From Onchidella celtica (lineage: Eukaryota; Mollusca; Gastropoda; Systellommatophora; Onchidiidae), in the NCBI GenBank assembly GCA_963931925.1, contig OZ007570.1:2120537-2184536 (forward strand): 64,000 nucleotides of DNA. Direction: 5' to 3'. Made by a program: the position numbers and the translations under genes. Position 1 is the first letter of the stretch, and each line of letters opens with the position of its first letter. Of the stretch, positions 57,652-64,000 are shown piece after piece. The notes below the pieces were generated by a model that worked only from the letters and a program-made list of their open reading frames with translations, did not search any database and was not told where the DNA came from.

Positions 57652-59219
57652 CCCCCCCTCCCTCCTCGGCGTCCTGTGCCGTGTCTGCCTGACATGCCAT
57701 AACAAAGAACTGTATACGCCAGAAGACAAACTTTGACAGACAAATGCCCCCCCCCCCCACCCCACAGTGTCCTGTGCCGTGTCTGCCTGACATGCTATGA
57801 AAAAGAACTGTATACGCCAGAAGACAAACTTTGACAGACAAATGCCCCCCCCCCCCACCCCACAGTGTCCTGTGCCGTGTCTGCCTGACATGCTATGAAA
57901 AAGAACTGTATACGCCAGAAGACAAACTTTGACAGACAAATGCCCCCCCCCCCCACCCCACAGTGTCCTGTGCCGTGTCTGCCTGACATGCTATGAAAAA
58001 GAACTGTATACGCCAGAAGACAAACTTTGATAGACAAATGCCCCCCCACTCCACAGTGTCCTGTGCCGTGTCTGCCTGACATGCTATGAAAAAGAACTGT
58101 ATACGCCAGAAGACAAACTTTGACAGACAAATGCCCCCCGCCCCCCACTCCACAGTGTCCTGTGCCGTGTCTGCCTGACATGCTATGAAAAAGAACTGTA
58201 TACGCCAGAAGACAAACTTTGACAGACAAATGCCCCCCCCCCCCACTCCACAGTGTCCTGTGCTGTGTCTGCCTGACATGCTATGAAAAAGAACTGTATA
58301 CGCCAGAAGACAAACTTTGATAGACAAATGCCCCCCCCCCCCACTCCACAGTGTCCTGTGCCGTGTCTGCCTGACATGCTATGAAAAAGAACTGTATACG
58401 CCAGAAGACAAACTTTGACAGGCAAATGCCCCCCCCCACTCCACAGTGTCCTGTGCCGTGTCTGCCTGACATGCTATGAAAAAGAACTGTATACGCCAGA
58501 AGACAAACTTTGACAGACAAATGCCCCCCCCCCCCCACCCCACAGTGTCCTGTGCCGTGTCTGCCTGACATGCTATGAAAAAGAACTGTATACGCCAGAA
58601 GACAAACTTTGACAGACAAATGCCCCCCCCCCCTCCCCCCCACCCCACAGTGTCCTCTGCCGTGTCTGCCTGACATGCTATGAAAAAGAACTGTATACGC
58701 CAGAAGACAAACTTTGACAGACAAATGCCCCCCCCCCCACTCCACAGTGTCCTGTGCTGTGTCTGCCTGACATGCTATGAAAAAGAACTGTATACGCCAG
58801 AAGACAAACTTTGATAGACAAATGCCCCCCCCCCCCACTCCACAGTGTCCTGTGCCGTGTCTGCCTGACATGCTATGAAAAAGAACTGTATACGCCAGAA
58901 GACAAACTTTGACAGGCAAATGCCCCCCCCCCACTCCACAGTGTCCTGTGCCGTGTCTGCCTGACATGCTATGAAAAAGAACTGTATACGCCAGAAGACA
59001 AACTTTGACAGACAAATGCCCCCCCCCCCCACCCCACAGTGTCCTGTGCCGTGTCTGCCTGACATGCTATGAAAAAGAACTGTATACGCCAGAAGACAAA
59101 CTTTGACAGACAAATGCCCCCCCCCCTCCCCCCCACCCCACAGTGTCCTGTGCCGTGTCTGCCTGACATGCTATGAAAAAGAACTGTATACGCCAGAAGA
59201 CAAACTTTGACAGACAAAT
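57652..59219. repeat. ~98-bp tandem array with poly-C tracts, 16 units
   Basis: GTCCTGTGC[C/T]GTGTCTGCC recurs 16 times, from 57671 to about 59144, at intervals of 93-104 bp. The variation comes mainly from the C run (7-13 or more C) in each unit. The rest of the unit (GCTATGAAAAAGAACTG, ATACGCCAGAAGACAAAC) is almost invariant; the first unit is the most divergent (CATGCCATAACAAAG). Minus-strand frames (MSVKVCLLAYTVLFHSMSG...) are repeat artefacts that change frame with C-run length. Confidence 0.97.
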
Positions 59220-59711
59220 GCAAATCGCTTTGCGCCTCTTTTTCTTCCTTGTTCACTTTCCATGTTCGGGTGACCAAATGAAGCCATTGATCGTAGGAAA
59301 TTGTAGCCTAGACAGAAGGAAATCGCCCAGTCAGAGTTCCTAAAGGAATGGAAACATGGGATTGACATTAAGTCTGTTCATCATAATGACGTTGTTTCTC
59401 GGTATATTCTCTAGTTACAGCGTCGTGCCGCCGCCAATTCATCGTAGGGGATTTGCCCCCTATGGTAATCCTACCAAGCTACGGGAATCCTGTAAAAATC
59501 TGCGTCGGAATGACATAGGGTCGCACACATTTCAAGGCTCAAAACTGAATTGTCTAGGACTGTTTTCATTGAAACTGAATGATGTCCCTTTTTTTCGGTC
59601 TCAGAGGTTTGAGGATGAGAGTAAATCAAGTGTTTGTTAATGTGTGTGAGTGGGAGCATGATGAATTGATTTCATGTTAATCCTGTTCTTAATTTTAGTT
59701 CAGCATCTTAA
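59220..59711. other. Unique sequence with one small signal-peptide-like open frame
   Basis: A plus-strand frame at 59356-59640 encodes 94 residues starting MGLTLSLFIIMTLFLGIFSS, a plausible signal sequence, with three later cysteines. There is no family match that I recognise and no transcription evidence. It may be chance. Confidence 0.2.
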
Positions 59712-59982
59712 GGCCTGTATACACTGGTAGGTTTTAGGAATAGAAAAAAGGAATGGGGGACTGTGTGGGAAGAACTCTCCTGGCTTTCCGTCTTTTGTTT
59801 TCCGATTTCCCCCCTTCGAAACGCTGTTTGTTTACACTGGTCCGTTTTCTGAATGAGAAACGATGTTTTGGTCATGTTTCGAAGAGGGAAATCGGAAAAC
59901 AAAAGACGGAAAGCCAGGAGAGTTCTTCCCACACAGTCCCCCATTCCTTTTTTCTATTCCTAAAACCTACGAGTGTAAACAT
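59712..59982. mobile_element. Long-arm foldback element
   Basis: Left arm 59712-59822 and right arm 59876-59982 are near-perfect inverted copies of about 107-111 bp (GTAGGTTTTAGGAATAG ... TTTCGAAAC). The 53-bp spacer itself contains TGTTTACACTGGTCCGTTTTCTGAAT-like sequence resembling the outer end (TGTATACACTGGTAGG). The same peptide can be read from both strands for this reason. The outermost bases differ between the arms, and no target duplication is certain, although TTAA adjoins the left end. Confidence 0.8.
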
Positions 59983-61075
59983 GTCTTCTGAACGCGTCAT
60001 CTTTTGTTTGGATTTCAGCACTGTACAAGTTAATGACTACATTGATTGCATTACATTACATTGACAGATGTTAAAATGTGAATTTGATCTAAACTGGCGA
60101 ATGCGGTGTTTCGCCGTGGAACAGCCGTACGGTCATCGTGTGTTCTCAAGGCTGATTGAACAGAAAAGATGCTGCCGGAATGATCAAGAGTGAGTAAAGA
60201 AAAAGGTCTGGCGGGGCTTGGGGCTATCCAATCTGGGCCTTTTTGAGTCGCCAATGAGGAGGAAAAGACATGAGGGAAATAAAAATAGTTTGGTAGGAAT
60301 GCGTGGGAGGCAAGGCGAAGTGGGAGGGTGGCGTTGGGCGAGGAAGACACGAGGGGTCCGTGAGGGCTGGTTGCTGACGTGCGTAGGAAGAGAAATTGTT
60401 GTTGAGGTGGGGGGTCGATAGAAATGGGCGCGGGGGGGGGGGTGAAGATCAATATCAGAATCGAAAATATATCGAAATAAAGGAGATTATATCTCGGCTC
60501 GCACGTGTTTTGGTGAGGGTGTGAAACTGTGTGGCTGCTGTCTGTGTGTGTTTGATATAATGTGAGTTTAGAAGGGTTTGTATAATACTGACTTGTGTTT
60601 GAATAATGCGTGGGTGTGTAACTGTGTGTGCCCGCAAGTGTGTGCATGTGTGTGTGTGTTTGTGTATGTTTGTTTTCGTTCGTTTGTGGTTTGTTTTGTG
60701 AGCATTGTCATTGAGCTGAGAAGTTCCAGATCATTCCATCAACAACCGCTTTGTGGGTGGGAATGTTTTTGAAATGAGAGAAAGACAGAGGAAAAGAGGG
60801 TTGGGGGGGGGGTGGAGAGAATAAACGCAGTGTGAGAGAAAAGAGAGGTAGCGAGAGTGACAGGGAGAGGGTTGGGGGGTGGGGGTGGTACACACACACA
60901 CACACACACACAAGGATAGGGAGAGAGAGAAAGAGAGAGAAAGACTCTGGGTTTAAGTTCAAATTTGGACATAGAAAGTCGACACAAAAACGGTCACATT
61001 GTACTAGGGAGAAGCAAGATGATAGAATGTAACAGAATGACAGGACTGAAGAAGGAGAGCCCACAAGTAGCGCCC
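59983..61075. other. Non-coding, G- and GT-rich tracts
   Basis: G runs near 60432-60442, a TG-rich zone 60540-60700, AG-rich 60775-60950 and a CA run 60891-60912. No gene is seen. Confidence 0.6.
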
Positions 61076-61535
<460 letters not shown>

Positions 61536-62218
61536 CATTATGTACTCGTGTGGGAAAAGCGTGGTCGTACCTTGGGTACACCATGGGCCCGTCGTTGAGA
61601 GGTTCTAACCTTGCGTCACGACGTGGCTGCGTGAGCCTAAAGAGGATTGCGAAAGACAGCTCGCGTGTGTATGGGAGTGAGTTTGTCTCCTGCCTACTAG
61701 CTCCATCGCAATTCCATTGAGTCCTCCATTGAGATGTCAGCAAAATCGCTACGCCCTGGAAGGATGAATGGCCTTTCTGCGCCCATGCAATTTCGCTAAA
61801 AAACAAAATTAAAAGAAAAACCAACGTAACTGATATCCTCTCGTAATCTTAGACTTGACAAATTCTAAATGAGACGTGGCTTGTTTTCTGCAAAAGTGTG
61901 AACGTACAGAACGTACAATCTCTCCTTTGCTCCTAGCACAGGAAAGGCGTACGTGGAAAGGGGGAGGGGGGGGGTTGGGGGGGGGGGGTTATGTGAAGCG
62001 TAGGTATCCTTTTCTGTTATGTACAATAATTAATTAAACAGTCTGGTTTCATTTATTGTTTTTCTCCAAACAGGTTGTATGTAGGACTATCTAAAAATCA
62101 AATACAGCGCTATGTAACTAACGAAAACAGTCAAAGTCTGTGCAAAAATGTCTATTCAAAGGCTTGAACTTATGGTGAATATTGACCGTTTTAATGTCTC
62201 CAGGCTCGTACAAGGGAG
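61536..62218. other. Non-coding, nothing recognised
   Basis: Ordinary-complexity sequence up to about 61950, then G-rich 61957-61989. No gene is seen. Confidence 0.5.
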
Positions 62219-62726
62219 TTTAGGTGGAGGAGTGGGGTGAGGTTAGGTGGAGGAGTGGGGTGAGGTTAGGTGGAGGAGTGGGGTGAGGTTAGGTGGAGGA
62301 GTGGGGTGAGGTTAGGTGGAGGAGTGGGGTGAGGTTAGGTGGAGGAGTGGGGTGAGGTTAGGTGGAGGAGTGGGGTGAGGTTAGGTGGAGGAGTGGGGTG
62401 AGGTTAGGTGGAGGAGTGGGGTGAGGTTAGGTGGAGGAGTGGGGTGAGGTTAGGTGGAGGAGTGGGGTGAGGTTAGGTGGAGGAGTGGGGTGAGGTTAGG
62501 TGGAGGAGTGGGGTGAGGTTAGGTGGAGGAGTGGGGTGAGGTTAGGTGGAGGAGTGGGGTGAGGTTAGGTGGAGGAGTGGGGTGAGGTTAGGTGGAGGAG
62601 TGGGGTGAGGTTAGGTGGAGGAGTGGGGTGAGGTTAGGTGGAGGAGTGGGGTGAGGTTAGGTGGAGGAGTGGGGTGAGGTTAGGTGGAGGAGTGGGGTGA
62701 GGTTAGGTGGAGGAGTGGGGTGAGGA
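62219..62726 (+). repeat. 23-bp G-rich minisatellite, 22 units
   Basis: GGTTAGGTGGAGGAGTGGGG recurs every 23 bp with no visible variation from 62221 to 62724. Each unit has five G runs of two or more, so the plus strand could form quadruplexes. The internal GGTTAGG resembles the telomeric unit but the period does not. The uniformity implies recent expansion. Confidence 0.97.
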
Positions 62727-62767
62727 CAAACATACAAGAAAAGGGGGAGGAGGAGGTTGCTCAAATC

Positions 62768-63115
62768 GAGCACGTTGGGCTGGAGAGAAAGTGCTCGCCT
62801 CTCATGCCGGGAGTGCCGGTTTTTGTTTTTTTTTGGGGGGGGGGGGGGGTTCCTGTCCCTGTCCCATGGTAAGTAGGATCGAGCACCTAGTCTTCTCGGA
62901 GAAGAACGAAAAACTCGGAGGGCCCGTGCGCACGTTGTGCACATTACAGATACCTTGCCTTTGAAAATCGAAAAGAGCAGGCCGTACAAGGCCGCTGCCA
63001 GGGCAAAATTATAAGAAAATCAATCTCTACCACAAAAACACACAGAAACAAGAACCCACAAGAAAAGTGAGGTGTATATGCCAAGAGCAGCGAAACCTCC
63101 TAAAATAAAGACCTA
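62768..63115 (+). mobile_element. tRNA-derived SINE, copy 4 (degenerate head)
   Basis: GTGCTCGCCTCTCATGCC marks the head, but the A box is degraded. The B box is replaced by T- and G-rich tracts (62820-62850). The body (GGATCGAGCACCTAGTCTTC, GGAGGGCCCGTGCGCACG, AAAGAGCAGGCCG) and tail (CCTCCTAAAATAAAGACC) are well conserved. It abuts the 23-bp minisatellite. Confidence 0.8.
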
Positions 63116-63278
63116 AGACTAGAATCGAGAATTATTATGCCCTGACAGACAATATTTACCGACGTTGTTGGTTTTGAAATGATTGTAGAGATCACAGTGT
63201 CCTGGTGTTGCTTTGGATTAAAAATATACTCGGAGGATTATAAGATTATTGCGAAAGTGATAAGGCAACACCTGGCCT

Positions 63279-63560
<282 letters not shown>

Positions 63561-63689
63561 GTCTGTCTGTTTACACATGTATATCTATCGTATTGTCTGC
63601 CTGTCCCAGACGCACACAGATAAACACACCGAGAGAACAATGGATTCACAGATCACTCACCTGCAGACACATTATATTCTGTGTTCAAG

Positions 63690-63805
63690 ACTTCATTTTA
63701 GGAGGTTTCGCTGCTCCTGACATTTTCACTTCACTTTTTCCTGGTTTTAGTTTTAATTTCTTGTTCTTGTTCTAGTTTCTGTGTGTTTTTGTGCTAGGGA
63801 TTAAA

Positions 63806-63839
<34 letters not shown>

Positions 63840-64000
63840 GGTGGTGTTTAGAAGTTTTGCCCAGCCAGCGGCCTTGTTCAGCCTGCTCTTTTCGACTTTC
63901 AACTGCCAAGGTATCTTTAACGTGCACAACGTTACCCTGGCTCTCCGAGTCTTTCGTCCTTATTCGAGAAGACTAGGTGCTCGATCCTACCTACGATAGG
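63690..64000 (-). mobile_element. tRNA-derived SINE, copy 5, runs off the window
   Basis: On the minus strand the conserved tail (CCTCCTAAAATGAAG) and body (AAGATACCTTGGCAGTTG, AGAGCAGGCTGAACAAGGCC, GGATCGAGCACCTAGTC) are visible. The tRNA-like head lies beyond 64000. A (GTT)n run at 63807-63840 interrupts the element between tail and body. Confidence 0.8.
63807..63840. repeat. (GTT)n microsatellite inside SINE copy 5
   Basis: About 11 GTT units, placed at the A/T-rich junction of the SINE. Confidence 0.95.

Noticed and set aside
57473-59277. Many minus-strand frames with a repeated Met-Ser-Val-Lys start
   Set aside because: They come from the ~98-bp array and change frame whenever the C run changes length.
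59708-60064. Two frames on opposite strands with the same N-terminal peptide
   Set aside because: Explained by the inverted arms of the foldback element.

Overview
The window is eukaryotic, gene-poor and very repeat-rich. The only confident host gene is an animal-type TENT5 (FAM46) terminal nucleotidyltransferase on the minus strand (31737-32966). Its main coding exon has no introns, and a splice acceptor lies just upstream. This gene, the tRNA-derived SINE family and the dense TCTA/GATA microsatellites fit an invertebrate animal, probably a lophotrochozoan such as a mollusc. The taxon is inferred from repeat style and gene type, not proved.

Layout. 1-18200 is non-coding DNA with simple repeats and small dispersed elements: foldback elements, a complete non-autonomous hAT element at 8133-8843 built around ten 64-bp tandem units, a 454-bp TATC array at 11523-11976 and a SINE at about 14636-15060. 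At 18200-18495 there is a 3' fragment of a LINE with an inverted 5' end, followed by a 48-bp minisatellite (18755-20035). 20036-31736 is an 11.7-kb stretch that lacks the arrays and SINEs seen elsewhere and is visibly CpG-poor. It lies directly downstream of TENT5 and may be a very long 3' UTR. 33001-34800 holds the TENT5 splice acceptor and a possible promoter. 34900-46770 is again repeat-rich non-coding DNA, with a GATA array, two SINEs (one with a perfect 15-bp target duplication) and a tRNA-like sequence.

46771-53928 is one LTR retrotransposon. It has near-identical LTRs, a tRNA-Pro-type primer site, a Gag with a SCAN-like domain and two zinc knuckles, and a protease. An integrase remnant then precedes the reverse transcriptase/RNase H remnant. 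That is Ty1/copia-like pol order on Ty3/gypsy-like domains, the hallmark of Gmr1-like elements. The pol region is broken by one frame change and two internal deletions, and the 3' LTR lacks its last 12 bp.

54000-64000 is dominated by tandem arrays. These are a 25-bp array made from the box-A half of a tRNA-like sequence, a 16-copy array of about 98 bp with poly-C tracts, a hierarchical GATA array, a 22-copy 23-bp G-rich minisatellite and a TATC/CCAT array. A foldback element and two more SINE copies lie among them. One unrecognised exon-like open frame lies at 53998-54360 (minus).

There is no operon-like organisation. TENT5 stands alone, and everything else that codes belongs to selfish elements. 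Most long open frames in the window are products of tandem repeats whose unit length is divisible by three.
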